From Pseudoalteromonas apostichopi (GTDB taxonomy: Bacteria; Pseudomonadota; Gammaproteobacteria; Enterobacterales; Alteromonadaceae), in contig NZ_AP028065.1 in the NCBI RefSeq assembly GCF_030297135.1, positions 2,976,001-3,040,000 on the forward strand: a stretch of DNA of 64,000 nucleotides, read 5' to 3'. The notes below the pieces were generated by a model. That model saw only the letters and a program-made list of their open reading frames with translations, did not search any database and had not been told where the DNA came from. Positions 51,831 through 61,589 of this stretch are shown here, piece after piece (position 1 is the first letter of the stretch; every line of letters begins with the position of its first letter). A program made the position numbers and the translations under genes.

Positions 51831-52994
51831 GTGTGGCAAGTATTTTGGGTAGTGATGCTAATAGTTACATTTGATAGCTATGCGGCAAAGATAAACCTAG
51901 CCCATACCATGAAACATGAGCATTTTGATCAACTGTTAAGCACACTCGCTGAGCAAAGTGGTTTGACGGTTAATTCTGTGTCGGTTGATCAAAAAGCTCT
52001 AAAAGTAAGACTGGTACAAAACACCAGTACCAGCACCTCAACAGACGTTATTATTGTGCCTGCAGATCATTTAGGTCTTGATAAATATGCCAACTACAGT
52101 GTTATTCCAAGCTCACTCATTGCTGACACTACAGATAAGCGAACCTTAGACACTGCTAAGCTAAACAATCAGCTCTTGGGTATTCCCATTATTCAAGGTA
52201 ATCACCTGCTACTTTTTTATAATAAGCAGTACGTTAAAGAGCCAATAGAAAATTGGCAGGATATATATAGCTTTAAATCATCCTTGCCTGAAGAGGTTAA
52301 ACTAGTTACATGGAGTTTTATGGAGATGTACTGGTTTATTCCGTTTTTATCGGCTTTTAATGGTGATCTAATTGTAGATAATAAAGCTCAGCTAAACACG
52401 CCTGCAATGCAATCTGCTCTCAAATTTGTTTGGGATTTAAGTAAACAAAACCTCGTTGATAGACAGTGCGATTACACTTGTTCAAATAACGCATTTAAAG
52501 CGCAGCAAGCCGCATTTACTATTGATGGTGCATGGGCATTAAAAACTTATGATCAGGCGCTTGGTGATAATTTAGGGATGCAACAGTTACCGAAACTCAA
52601 TGGTGAGTATATGCAGCCTTATTACTCTACTTTTGTACTGGCGTTTCCAAATGATGGCCTAAATGGTGCAAATAAAGAAAACTTATTCAAATTTGCTAAA
52701 TTGGTTCAAGCAGAAAAGTTCCAAACAATGATTTGGCAACAGCTCCAAGATATTCCTATCAATACAGAGGTTTTAAATAAGCTAAAAGCACAACAAGGTT
52801 CATGGTTATCAACCTTAATTGATGCTATGCAATTCACAAAACCTATGCTATCAACGCCATCTATGATCATTGTATGGGAAGTATTAAATAAAGGTTTTAT
52901 TCGCTATGGGAGTGGAGCCTTAACTGCTGAGCAAGCGGGGTTTTTTATGCAAGGGTTGGCAGAGCGTTCGATTGCCAATGAAGGGGATGAATGA
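51831..52994 (+). CDS. Periplasmic extracellular solute-binding protein, sensory
   Basis: A 387-residue binding protein of the sugar-binding (MalE-like) fold beginning at GTG 51831 with a short signal peptide (MWQVFWVVMLIVTFDSYAA). Recognisable blocks are TDVIIVPADHLGLDKY, LLGIPIIQGNHLLLFYNKQYV, AAFTIDGAWALKTYDQALG and FAKLVQAEKFQ. Starts 68 bp after the exporter permease and overlaps the hybrid kinase start by four bases (ATGA). With no import permease nearby, it is best seen as the ligand-sensing partner of that kinase. Confidence 0.82.
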   Translation: MWQVFWVVMLIVTFDSYAAKINLAHTMKHEHFDQLLSTLAEQSGLTVNSVSVDQKALKVRLVQNTSTSTSTDVIIVPADHLGLDKYANYSVIPSSLIADTTDKRTLDTAKLNNQLLGIPIIQGNHLLLFYNKQYVKEPIENWQDIYSFKSSLPEEVKLVTWSFMEMYWFIPFLSAFNGDLIVDNKAQLNTPAMQSALKFVWDLSKQNLVDRQCDYTCSNNAFKAQQAAFTIDGAWALKTYDQALGDNLGMQQLPKLNGEYMQPYYSTFVLAFPNDGLNGANKENLFKFAKLVQAEKFQTMIWQQLQDIPINTEVLNKLKAQQGSWLSTLIDAMQFTKPMLSTPSMIIVWEVLNKGFIRYGSGALTAEQAGFFMQGLAERSIANEGDE

Positions 52995-55228
52995 GCAGTC
53001 CACGCTTTAGTCGCGCCTTGTTTATCAGTGTTTTACTTCTGGTAATTATACCTTTATTGATACTTGCAGGTTTGATGACAGGGCGTTTCTATTTAAGCTC
53101 GATTGATCAGGCAAACACTAGTTTACAGTGGCAAGCCAGAAATAATGCGGCTAGTCTTGAGCAACTATTATTTAAGCTTGAGAAAAACAGCCAATTACTT
53201 AGTAGTATCAAGGCGATTACTGAATTGCCTAATAAAGTTGTATACTCACAGTTCGCGCTAGTACAGCTACAGGAGTTTGTCGCCCAAAACCCGCAAATCA
53301 AAGCTGCAATTGTTATTGATAACCAAGGGTTTATAGTTGAGGGTTATCCTATTACCTCTTTAAATTTGAACTATAAGCTCACAAAAAGCATTCTCGATAG
53401 CGCCCAAACATCGACACAACAGAACACAATTCAAATTATTGATAACCCCCAAGTGAGTGAGTTGTTTGTTCCTGCACAAGCAAAACAAAATGCCTTGTTG
53501 GCTATTACATCAACACTGCTCCATGAGCAAGATTCACTGAGCGAGCCAATTATCAAAACGGGCGTATTAGTGTCTTTTGTCCCCTTATCCGAAGCGTTAA
53601 AGTGGCTTGCAATACATAATGAGCAGCCAGTTTATCAAGAAGGCAAGCAAGTACAAATCACAGCAGAAAAAAATATTTTGTTTAGTTTGGGTGATGCGGG
53701 CGAAAATGGGAAACTAATGGGGCAAGCAACGATTAATAATGTTTACTTCGAAGGCAAACCAACGAACTTACAGTTTCAAATTAACGAAACCAAAACAAGT
53801 TACACCAGCGCCGTTAAACAAACAGCCGTATTAGCAGGACTACTAATTTTTGGACTCTCTGTTATTTCATTTATTCTCGTCCGTTGGCTGACTGCGCGAC
53901 TTCATAACCCGCTGAATCGTATAACTGCCCTTAGCCGCGAGTATGCGTTAGGGAATTACAAACAAAATACTGACGACTTTCACTACCAAGAGTTTAAAGA
54001 TATTGCTGAGTCGCTAAATAGCATGGCTGAAACCATTGATATTCAAATTACTTCTTTGCAGCTAGAAAAACATCGGGCTGAGCGTTCTGAGCAAGTTAAA
54101 AGCCAATTCTTAGCGAATATGAGCCATGAAATACGCACTCCAATGAATGGTATCGTGGGCTTTTTACAGTTACTAAATAAAAGCGAATTAACGCAAGAGC
54201 AAGCAGAGTTCGTTAGGCAAATTAATAACTGCAGCGATGTTTTATTGACCGTTATTAATGACATTCTTGATTTTTCAAAAATAGAGGCAAAAAAAATAGA
54301 GCTAGAGTCGCGTGAATGTGATTTAGTCGCGCTTTGTCGTGACCTTATTTTATTATTCAAGCCTAGTTGTGATAACAAAGGGATTCGCTGCAATCTAGAT
54401 GTCCCCTCAATACAATCTTTGATCGTTGAGTGTGATGAAATACGTGTTAAACAAGTGCTTATTAATTTGCTTTCGAATGCAGTTAAGTTCACTAACCAAG
54501 GGGAAATTGTACTCTCACTTACTTTGCTAAATAGAGACGAACGCGTCACAGACGTTGAGTTTTCTGTAAAAGATTCCGGAATTGGTATCGCAGAAGATAA
54601 AATTAAAGCACTGTTTAATCCATTTGTTCAGGCGCAAAGTAATATCACCCGTGAATATGGCGGTACAGGCCTTGGGCTTGCAATTAGTAAAGGGATGATT
54701 GATTTAATGGCAGGGAATATAGCGATAATTAGTGAGCTTGGCAAAGGAACCGAGTTTACGGTTAATGTCAGTTTTAAAACGCTATATCCAGAAGGTGTAA
54801 GCGCTAAAGTGGATCAGTTAGATAAAGACTCTCAATTTGATTTTAACTCAGTCGATAAGCCTATATTAATTGCCGAAGATAACCCAATTAACCAAATTGT
54901 TATCACTAAGTATTTAACTCAATTAGGTCTAAGTTATGAATTGGCCGAAAATGGACAAATTGCGTGTGAGAAAACCCTAACAAAAGACTATGCACTGATT
55001 TTAATGGATATCCAAATGCCGGTGATGGATGGTTTAACTGCCAGTGAAAATTTATTAGCAAGGTCAGGTTTTAATACACCAATTATTGCAGTCAGTGCCA
55101 ATGCAATGAAAGACGATATCGAAAGAAGTTCAAAAATTGGTATCAGCGACCATATCGCAAAGCCAATTAATTTTACTGAACTGGAAAAAGTACTCGCAAA
55201 GTGGCTATCTCAGCAATTGCTGAAATAG
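52991..55228 (+). CDS. Hybrid sensor histidine kinase paired with a solute-binding protein
   Basis: Membrane kinase of 745 residues: transmembrane helix about 9-30, a large periplasmic sensor of about 245 residues (Cache-like IDNQGFIVEGYPITSL strand pattern), second helix about 279-297, HAMP, HisKA with phospho-acceptor His379 (MSHEIRTPMNGIVG), HATPase (DSGIGIAEDK, GGTGLGLAIS) and a receiver with Asp673 (LILMDIQMPVMDG). Cotranslated with the preceding binding protein. The output path is not in the operon; it may act through a separate phosphotransfer protein. Confidence 0.92.
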   Translation: MSSPRFSRALFISVLLLVIIPLLILAGLMTGRFYLSSIDQANTSLQWQARNNAASLEQLLFKLEKNSQLLSSIKAITELPNKVVYSQFALVQLQEFVAQNPQIKAAIVIDNQGFIVEGYPITSLNLNYKLTKSILDSAQTSTQQNTIQIIDNPQVSELFVPAQAKQNALLAITSTLLHEQDSLSEPIIKTGVLVSFVPLSEALKWLAIHNEQPVYQEGKQVQITAEKNILFSLGDAGENGKLMGQATINNVYFEGKPTNLQFQINETKTSYTSAVKQTAVLAGLLIFGLSVISFILVRWLTARLHNPLNRITALSREYALGNYKQNTDDFHYQEFKDIAESLNSMAETIDIQITSLQLEKHRAERSEQVKSQFLANMSHEIRTPMNGIVGFLQLLNKSELTQEQAEFVRQINNCSDVLLTVINDILDFSKIEAKKIELESRECDLVALCRDLILLFKPSCDNKGIRCNLDVPSIQSLIVECDEIRVKQVLINLLSNAVKFTNQGEIVLSLTLLNRDERVTDVEFSVKDSGIGIAEDKIKALFNPFVQAQSNITREYGGTGLGLAISKGMIDLMAGNIAIISELGKGTEFTVNVSFKTLYPEGVSAKVDQLDKDSQFDFNSVDKPILIAEDNPINQIVITKYLTQLGLSYELAENGQIACEKTLTKDYALILMDIQMPVMDGLTASENLLARSGFNTPIIAVSANAMKDDIERSSKIGISDHIAKPINFTELEKVLAKWLSQQLLK

Positions 55229-55232
55229 CCAC
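55201..55232. terminator. Near-perfect 32-bp palindrome across the end of the kinase gene
   Basis: GTGGCTAT pairs with ATAGCCAC and TCAGCA with TGCTGA, with a single mismatch. It includes the last codons and the stop of the kinase gene and lies between two convergent genes. It lacks a T-run, so termination is inferred. Confidence 0.55.
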
Positions 55233-55238
55233 TATCAA

Positions 55239-55637
55239 TCAAAAAGTGTTGTTATCTTTTTTCTGAATTAACTCAATCGCATAACCATCTGGGTCTTTAA
55301 CAAACGCGATTTCAGTTGTGCCGCCTTTAACAGGACCCGGCTCACGACTCACATTACCGCCAGCAGCTTTAATGTCTTCGCAAGCTTTATAAATATCATC
55401 AAACTCAATAGCAATATGACCGTATGCATTACCTAAATCATAGCTGTCTGTATCCCAGTTATAAGTAAGCTCAAGCACTGTCGAATCTTTTTCATCACCA
55501 TAACCGACAAAAGCAAGGGTGTAGCGGTACTCTTCATTGTCTGCACGACGCAGCTCTTTCATACCTAATACCTGCGTATAAAATTCAATTGATTTGTCTA
55601 AATCAGCAACGCGAAGCATTGTGTGTAATAAGCGCAT
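55239..55637 (-). CDS. gloA: Lactoylglutathione lyase (glyoxalase I)
   Basis: Metal-dependent enzyme that isomerises the methylglyoxal-glutathione adduct. From ATG 55637 it has 132 residues. LLHTMLRVADLDKSIEFYTQVLGMKELR carries the first metal histidine; ELTYNWD, YGHIAIEFDD and IAFVKDPDGYAIELIQ hold the remaining ligands. Start chosen because GAGG lies 8 nt upstream; a further ATG three codons earlier sits directly on that site. Confidence 0.95.
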   Translation of the reverse strand: MRLLHTMLRVADLDKSIEFYTQVLGMKELRRADNEEYRYTLAFVGYGDEKDSTVLELTYNWDTDSYDLGNAYGHIAIEFDDIYKACEDIKAAGGNVSREPGPVKGGTTEIAFVKDPDGYAIELIQKKDNNTF

Positions 55638-55889
55638 TTTTAGCATCCTCTTTCTTGTCTTTAAATTCGCACAATTCTAATAACGCAGTGTGGTATAAGG
55701 CTGCGCGTTAAAATTATCAAAAATGGATTATAAGTTATTTCGATTGCTTGCACAGTAGCATTGAGACAAATCGCAAAGTCCATGCTGTAAAATTAATAAC
55801 TAAGCTTTGGTATAAAGAAGGTAATGATATGCAGCAATGGGAGAGCTATTGCTGCATAACAATGAGGTATTTGAGATATAAGCGTACGT

Positions 55890-57797
55890 TTAGCTTTTCA
55901 CTTTACCTTTCAGTACATAGATTTCGCCATCAAAACTCCCTTGGATTGTCAGACCTTGTCCCGCCAACTCTTTAAGATATTCGATATGCTCATTAGTGAT
56001 ATGTTGCCCCGGGACTAACAGTGGGATACCAGGAGGGTAAGGCGTCACTAATCCGGCACAGATTCGGTTGTTACTTTTACTAATCGGCACAGATTCACGT
56101 TCACCATAGAACGCATCACTTGGGATACAAGCCAAGTCTATAGCAGGTAAGTTTTCTGGTAAGCGAGTGCGCCTCATTGTGGTGGCTAGCTTCACTTTAC
56201 CACTGTCGAGTTTTTTCAGTGCATTGTAAAGACGAATGATCTTTGAGCGTGTACCGCCAAGAGTTAGTAAAACTAAGATAGTACTGTGAGTATACTTTTC
56301 AATTTCAAGGCCAATTTCATCTAATAGGAATTTATGAATATCCTTTAATGAATAAGGTAGCTCACTAATATCTATAAGAATTTTTAGTGGGTCGTGGCCC
56401 ATGTTATCGCCACGAAAATGTGGGAATATATCCATGAAATCTTGCTTATCGAGCACTTTTATATGTTTTAGGGAAGCCATTTGTTGCTTAAATTCTGCAA
56501 CGTGATTCAGTAGGGCATTCAGTAATTTATAACCTTCCATTTCTAATTGTTTTTGGCATACATCTAGCGAAGCAATGAGCTGATATTTTGGCGAGGTACT
56601 GGCGTAAATACTGTAGATCTCACGAAAGAAATCGGCATCAAAATCAGGATCGTTAACATGAATATAAGATGCTTGAGAGAACGCTGAAACCACTTTATGT
56701 GCCGAATGGGTAACATAGTCCGCGCCAGCATTAATCGCCGAGTAGTGGCGTAAACTCGGGTGAAAAAGTGAATAAGCAAACCAGGCTTCGTCGATAAACA
56801 CTTTAATACCGTGCTGATGCGCAAATTCAACCACTTGCTTTAAATCGCTAAGCAGGCCATCGTAAGTACAGCCTGTTAAAACCAATAATTTAGCATCGGT
56901 ATTTTGTTCAATTGCTTGCTTAATGTCAGCCAGTGACGGTGGTGCGAAGATACCATATTTAGGATTCAAAATACTCGACAAGTAGATAGGTAAACTAGCC
57001 GATTGCAAAATGCCATAATGCACTGACTTATGGCAGTTTCGGTCTATTATCACCTTATCGCCTTTACGTAGCAAAGTTTGCAAAATAATTTTATTTGAAG
57101 TAGAGGAGCCGTTGGTAACAAAGTAGGTATGTTTTACTTCAAATGTCGCCGCTGCTGATTCTTGAGAGCGGCCTATAGTGTTGGTACTGTCTGACAATGA
57201 GCCAAGCGAATCGACAGAAACAGACAAGTCGCCAACAAACACATTACGGCCATAAAACTGATAAAAGTCTTTAATATAGGGAGAGTTTCTAAAGCTAGCA
57301 CCGCCACTGTGCCCAGGTGTGTGCCATGAATCGTTCGATTCACTTACATAACGACGGTAAGCGGTCCAAAATGGGGTTTCTGATCTGTCATCAAAGTCAT
57401 TGATCATATAGCCCAAGATTGCTTCAGGGTCTGAAATGACCTCGTCTTTAAAAAAGAAAGATTCAATTTCTTCAGACTCGTTGACTATTTCCAAGCCTTT
57501 CGTATCGTCACCGATAACATAGACTGGCAGTTCAAGACGGATGCCTTTTAATTGCTCGATAAAGCGACTATAGGTGCGTTCGCCATTATTTAATACATCC
57601 CAACTAAGCACTACAGCTTGAATATCACCATCTTCCTCTACATAATTCAACGCCTGCTTGAGCTCAATGCACTCAACAATCTCGATATCAACATCAGTAC
57701 GTTCAAAGTTAGGGATTGTTCTTGCTAGGTTCGTTGAAAGCTCTTTTAAGGTGGCAGGATCTTGCTCAATTAATAAGATACGAAGTAAAGGTAACAT
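55890..57797 (-). CDS. Orn/Lys/Arg-family PLP decarboxylase
   Basis: Fold-type I decarboxylase of the ornithine/lysine/arginine family, about 635 residues, shorter than E. coli LdcI, SpeC or AdiA. An N-terminal response-regulator-like wing domain (about 5-125) is followed by the PLP domain: SWHTPGHSGG, TYFVTNGSSTSNKII, IDEAWFAYSLFHP and the cofactor lysine Lys368 in SAHKVVSAFSQAS. The C-terminal domain keeps VTPYPPGIPLLVPGQ. The amino acid substrate cannot be told. ATG 57797 follows GAGAG; ATG 57809 in the same frame is an alternative. Monocistronic. Confidence 0.88.
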   Translation of the reverse strand: MLPLLRILLIEQDPATLKELSTNLARTIPNFERTDVDIEIVECIELKQALNYVEEDGDIQAVVLSWDVLNNGERTYSRFIEQLKGIRLELPVYVIGDDTKGLEIVNESEEIESFFFKDEVISDPEAILGYMINDFDDRSETPFWTAYRRYVSESNDSWHTPGHSGGASFRNSPYIKDFYQFYGRNVFVGDLSVSVDSLGSLSDSTNTIGRSQESAAATFEVKHTYFVTNGSSTSNKIILQTLLRKGDKVIIDRNCHKSVHYGILQSASLPIYLSSILNPKYGIFAPPSLADIKQAIEQNTDAKLLVLTGCTYDGLLSDLKQVVEFAHQHGIKVFIDEAWFAYSLFHPSLRHYSAINAGADYVTHSAHKVVSAFSQASYIHVNDPDFDADFFREIYSIYASTSPKYQLIASLDVCQKQLEMEGYKLLNALLNHVAEFKQQMASLKHIKVLDKQDFMDIFPHFRGDNMGHDPLKILIDISELPYSLKDIHKFLLDEIGLEIEKYTHSTILVLLTLGGTRSKIIRLYNALKKLDSGKVKLATTMRRTRLPENLPAIDLACIPSDAFYGERESVPISKSNNRICAGLVTPYPPGIPLLVPGQHITNEHIEYLKELAGQGLTIQGSFDGEIYVLKGKVKS

Positions 57798-58050
57798 AGC
57801 AACTCTCATAAAAAATTCACATTACTCAACAGCATAACGAAAGGATGGAAGCTTGTGAAATTAATACATTGATATTTTTGTTTCGATACAGGGTATGCTT
57901 TTTTGCGTGTTAATCGCAGATAGTTGAAATTACATGTTCTTACTGTAAAAGTAATCGCTAAAGTAAAAGGTTAATTGAGCACTGAGTGATAAAACCACTC
58001 AAGCCAGATACAGCTAAAAATAAAGGCAAGCTTCCAAGGGAGAATAAAAC

Positions 58051-59589
58051 ATGGCGTATGTTGCCAATTTCAAAACCGTAGTCATCTCGACATTGTTTGC
58101 GTTTTGTACAAACGCGGTCAATGCAGATGAAATTTCAGATTCAAACAACAGTAAAAAGTCGATACCCGAAGCCACAAAATTTGTTACGCAGCATAAAGGC
58201 ACTTTCAATGGCAAAAAGCTGAAATACAAAGCTGTAGCAGGTGAAACTTATTTATTAAACAAAAACGAACAGCCAACAGCTGCTATTTTTTCGTTTGATT
58301 ACATAGCCTCAGACGGCAACAAAAATAGACCTGTTACATTTATCTGGAATGGTGGCCCTGGCTCATCGTCTAATTGGTTACACATGGGGGCTTATGGCCC
58401 CAAACGAGTTGTTGTACCAAGCGATGCAACATCTCCTGGAATGGCTCCTTACGAATTAAAAGAAGCGCCTGAGACGATTCTAGATGTGACTGATATGGTG
58501 TTTGTGGACCCTGTTGGTACAGGTTACTCACGTGCATTAGGTGACACTGAAAGCAAAGCCTTTTGGGGCTTGAATGAAGATGCATCTTCTATCGCTGATT
58601 TTATTGCCCAGTGGCTGACGAAAGAAAATCGCTGGAATGCACCAATATTTTTATTGGGAGAGAGTTATGGTACAACTCGAGCAGCAGCGGTTTCTAAAGT
58701 GCTTATGGATAAACACCTGATTAATGTAAATGGCATTATTTTTGTTTCACAAGCTTTAGACTATCAAGGTTCAAGCCCTTATGTTGATGACAATATCATT
58801 TCTTACGTCACTTACATACCCACACTTGCTGCAACCGCTTGGTATCATAAAAAAGTAGACACATCAGGAAATTTTGAAGCATTCATTGATGCTAGCCGAA
58901 AATTTGCTGTAGATGAATTACTGCCTGCACTATTTAAGGGTAATGCGCTCAGTAAAGCTGACAGAGCGCTAATTGTTGATGGACTTCACCGTTATACAGG
59001 GCTAAGTAAACAATATATTGAACAGGCTGATTTACGCATTAACGCCTTTAGATTTGCAAAAGAATTATTGCGTGATGAGGGCGTTGCCGTTGGCTTTCTT
59101 GATGGACGTTATAAGCTTGATGAAAGAGATGATCTAACAGCAGCTCCTAAGCAAGACGCTTCGAAAGTTATAGGGCCGGCATATAAAGCGGCACTGATGA
59201 AATACATGCACACAGACTTAAACGTGCAGTGGAAAAGAAAATACTTAAATCCTGGCGACCCTGAGTTATCTGATAATTGGCGCTGGCGAACTGCTCCTGA
59301 CGGACAAGGTTGGGAGCCAACATACGTCAACACAGCACCGGATCTATCTTATGTTCTTCGTAGTAATCCACAGATGAAAGTGATGGTTGCCTCTGGATAT
59401 TACGATATTGTTACCCCATTTTTTGATGCTGAATACACTTTAAATAGACACGGTATATACGCTGATAAAATTGACTATCACTATTATCACGGCGGTCACA
59501 TGATGTATGTTCACGAACCAGCAAGATTATCGTTGTTAAATGATACGCGAGAGTTTATTAAAAAGCAGGTGAGCCGAAATCCACTATAA
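58051..59589 (+). CDS. S10 family serine carboxypeptidase-like protein
   Basis: Secreted peptidase of 512 residues with a signal peptide (about 1-25, ending NAVNA). The alpha/beta-hydrolase fold shows the oxyanion block FIWNGGPGSSSNWLHMGAYGP and the triad Ser205 (LGESYGT), Asp452 (YYDIVTP) and His483 (YHGGHMMY). These match the S10 family, which removes C-terminal residues from peptides at acidic pH. Bacterial members of this size are common in Alteromonadales. A hairpin follows at 59602-59628. Location probably periplasmic or extracellular. Confidence 0.9.
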   Translation: MAYVANFKTVVISTLFAFCTNAVNADEISDSNNSKKSIPEATKFVTQHKGTFNGKKLKYKAVAGETYLLNKNEQPTAAIFSFDYIASDGNKNRPVTFIWNGGPGSSSNWLHMGAYGPKRVVVPSDATSPGMAPYELKEAPETILDVTDMVFVDPVGTGYSRALGDTESKAFWGLNEDASSIADFIAQWLTKENRWNAPIFLLGESYGTTRAAAVSKVLMDKHLINVNGIIFVSQALDYQGSSPYVDDNIISYVTYIPTLAATAWYHKKVDTSGNFEAFIDASRKFAVDELLPALFKGNALSKADRALIVDGLHRYTGLSKQYIEQADLRINAFRFAKELLRDEGVAVGFLDGRYKLDERDDLTAAPKQDASKVIGPAYKAALMKYMHTDLNVQWKRKYLNPGDPELSDNWRWRTAPDGQGWEPTYVNTAPDLSYVLRSNPQMKVMVASGYYDIVTPFFDAEYTLNRHGIYADKIDYHYYHGGHMMYVHEPARLSLLNDTREFIKKQVSRNPL

Positions 59590-59601
59590 CGGCTGGGCAG
59601 A

Positions 59602-59628
59602 TTGTGCCAAACCCTTTGTTTGGCACAA
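59602..59628 (+). terminator. Hairpin after the S10 peptidase gene
   Basis: TTGTGCCAAAC/GTTTGGCACAA with CCTTT loop. No T-run, so a weak or rho-aided terminator. Confidence 0.6.
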
Positions 59629-59713
59629 TGTGCAAAATGAGTTTGCATGGGGATAGAAAAAGAAGAAGTGGGGAACATCACCTTTAGATTATTTGCTTTC
59701 GAGTAGACTTCAA

Positions 59714-59952
59714 CTACTCAGTCTTTTCTTTAAACTCACACAAATCTTCAATATTACAACTGCCGCATTTAGGCTTACGAGCAGTACACACATAGCGGCC
59801 ATGCAGGATTAACAAGTTTAGGTACCACTTCTTCTAGTTTTTGTTCTACAGCAACTACATCTTTACCCATGGCAAACTTAGTGCGGTTAGAAACGCGGAA
59901 AAAATGCGTATCAACAGCAATTGTCGGCCCGCCGAAGTATACTGAAAGTAGA
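59714..59952 (-). pseudogene. nth: Displaced 3' end of nth (endonuclease III), copy 1, frameshifted
   Basis: Reads as the C-terminal part of endonuclease III: PTIAVDTHFFRVSNRTKFAMGKDVV with the catalytic Asp, then a gap of about 23 bases relative to copy 2 that shifts the frame, then GRYVCTARKPKCGSC, IEDLCEFKEKTE and a stop, including the four iron-sulfur cysteines. The first 60% of the gene is absent. The rest of the 59590-60175 gap is AT-rich with no other feature. Confidence 0.88.
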
Positions 59953-60175
59953 TTTAGATGATTGCGCTAAAATAGGCTGCTTTGAGAGGCCAATGGCCGT
60001 TGTTAACGATTAAGTTGTCTAGTCTATTTGTTTGATAATCTTAGATACTTCAGTGTTTGGTTGATTAAAAATCGATTCTTTCGATTCCTGTATAGAAAGT
60101 AATGTGATCAATTTGTTAATTATTTAGTAACCTATCGCTGTTTTATCGTTATAATGATAGTGACTTAATAGGTGA

Positions 60176-61375
60176 GTGAATGTGAGCATCATTTTTATAA
60201 TTTTAGTTTTGACACTGTTGTTTACCTTTATAAAAATTAGACAGTATCAAATAGAAGTGCGTGCTGCTAGGTTCGATAAACAGCGTGCTGACATCGTTAA
60301 TAAAATAGCAAAATGTATCAGCTCTGAATTAGCGCCGAATCAAATAATAACCATTGCGCTAAAGGATATAGCCCAATATTTCCCTATGTATCGTGTATCC
60401 TATTCTACTATTTCACCTCAAGGGATTTTATCCGTACATAGCTGTATACCCACTGAAAACTCACCCTCTATCGAAGGCATAGAAGCTGATTTAACTATTG
60501 CTCCGCAATACCTCGCAGCGCTAAAAAAACAAAAAATATTGGCGATTGATGATGTCGAAACCAACTCACTTATAGCGCCATTAAAAGACACTATGATAGA
60601 AGGAAAGACCAGAGCTGTACTGGATGCTCCTATCAATGTAAAAAATAATGTCGTCGGTTTATTTTGCTTGGACAGTGCATCAACTCAACACTGGTCGGCC
60701 AGTGAAATTGAAATAATAAAAGAAGTTACTTCTTACATTGAAATTGCAATTCGCCAAGCGAACTATGTGATTGATATTGAGCAAATGGCAGCCAAATTAA
60801 AAAAATATAATCATAGTCTTGAAGAGCAGGTTAAAGCCCGTACGGCAGAGATCGAAATTGCCAAGAAAAAAGCTGAAACACTTGCCTTAACGGACGAATT
60901 AACACAGCTTCCTAATCGCAGAGCTTTTTATCAAATGGCTGAATGTCAGCATTCACAAGCTGTACGTTATTGTCATTCGTATTGTGTAATGATGTTTGAT
61001 ATCGATAACTTTAAGTCTATTAACGATACCTTCGGTCACGCTGCTGGTGACAAGGTGCTCTGTTCACTTGCAGATTTAGTGCGAAAAATTATAAGAAAGT
61101 CCGATGTCATCGGGAGAATAGGCGGCGAAGAGTTTGCGATGATGCTACCTGAAACTGAAATAGAAGAGGCAAAAGACATGGCTGAACGTCTGAGAGCACA
61201 TGTAGAACAATGCCAAGTAAAATTTGAGCAACAAACTATTCGTTTTACCTTATCAATAGGTGTCGCCCAGCAGCCAGATTATAAACAAAGTTTTGACTCT
61301 ATTTTAGCTCAAGCAGATAATGTGCTTTACCAAGCTAAAGCCTCAGGTCGAAATAAGGTAAACTGTACTGCCTGA
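60176..61375 (+). CDS. GAF-GGDEF diguanylate cyclase
   Basis: A 399-residue protein with one N-terminal transmembrane helix (about 3-20), a GAF-like sensor domain (about 40-195), a coiled coil (about 196-235) and a C-terminal GGDEF domain. The active site is GGEEF (residues 316-320) and an inhibitory RxxD site (Arg307-Asp310) sits at the normal distance, so an active, feedback-controlled c-di-GMP synthase is expected. GTG 60176 and GTG 60182 are both possible starts behind AGGTGAG. It lies between two displaced nth tails and is likely cargo inserted there. Confidence 0.9.
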   Translation: MNVSIIFIILVLTLLFTFIKIRQYQIEVRAARFDKQRADIVNKIAKCISSELAPNQIITIALKDIAQYFPMYRVSYSTISPQGILSVHSCIPTENSPSIEGIEADLTIAPQYLAALKKQKILAIDDVETNSLIAPLKDTMIEGKTRAVLDAPINVKNNVVGLFCLDSASTQHWSASEIEIIKEVTSYIEIAIRQANYVIDIEQMAAKLKKYNHSLEEQVKARTAEIEIAKKKAETLALTDELTQLPNRRAFYQMAECQHSQAVRYCHSYCVMMFDIDNFKSINDTFGHAAGDKVLCSLADLVRKIIRKSDVIGRIGGEEFAMMLPETEIEEAKDMAERLRAHVEQCQVKFEQQTIRFTLSIGVAQQPDYKQSFDSILAQADNVLYQAKASGRNKVNCTA

Positions 61376-61589
61376 AGAAATATTGTGGCTGCGTTTTTCG
61401 AATAACCGAGAGTGAGCTGCATCTACTTTTTATGAAGAGAAGGTTTCATGTAGAAGTACTGTGCTTATTGAGGGGTGTTATCACGTCAGGGGTGATTGTA
61501 TGCCCATCACTTACTTACCGAAGCCGCCCCTTAATGGGTGGTCTAAAGGTGCTGACTGAGTTTGAGTAATACAACAATGAAGTCTTTGA
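61376..61589. other. Gene-free spacer between GGDEF gene and nth copy 2
   Basis: About 210 bp without ORF or clear hairpin; possibly part of the insertion junction. Confidence 0.4.

Noticed and set aside
55748..55975. Plus-strand ORF downstream of gloA
   Set aside because: No ribosome site, no recognisable protein features, and it overlaps the decarboxylase 3' end on the other strand.
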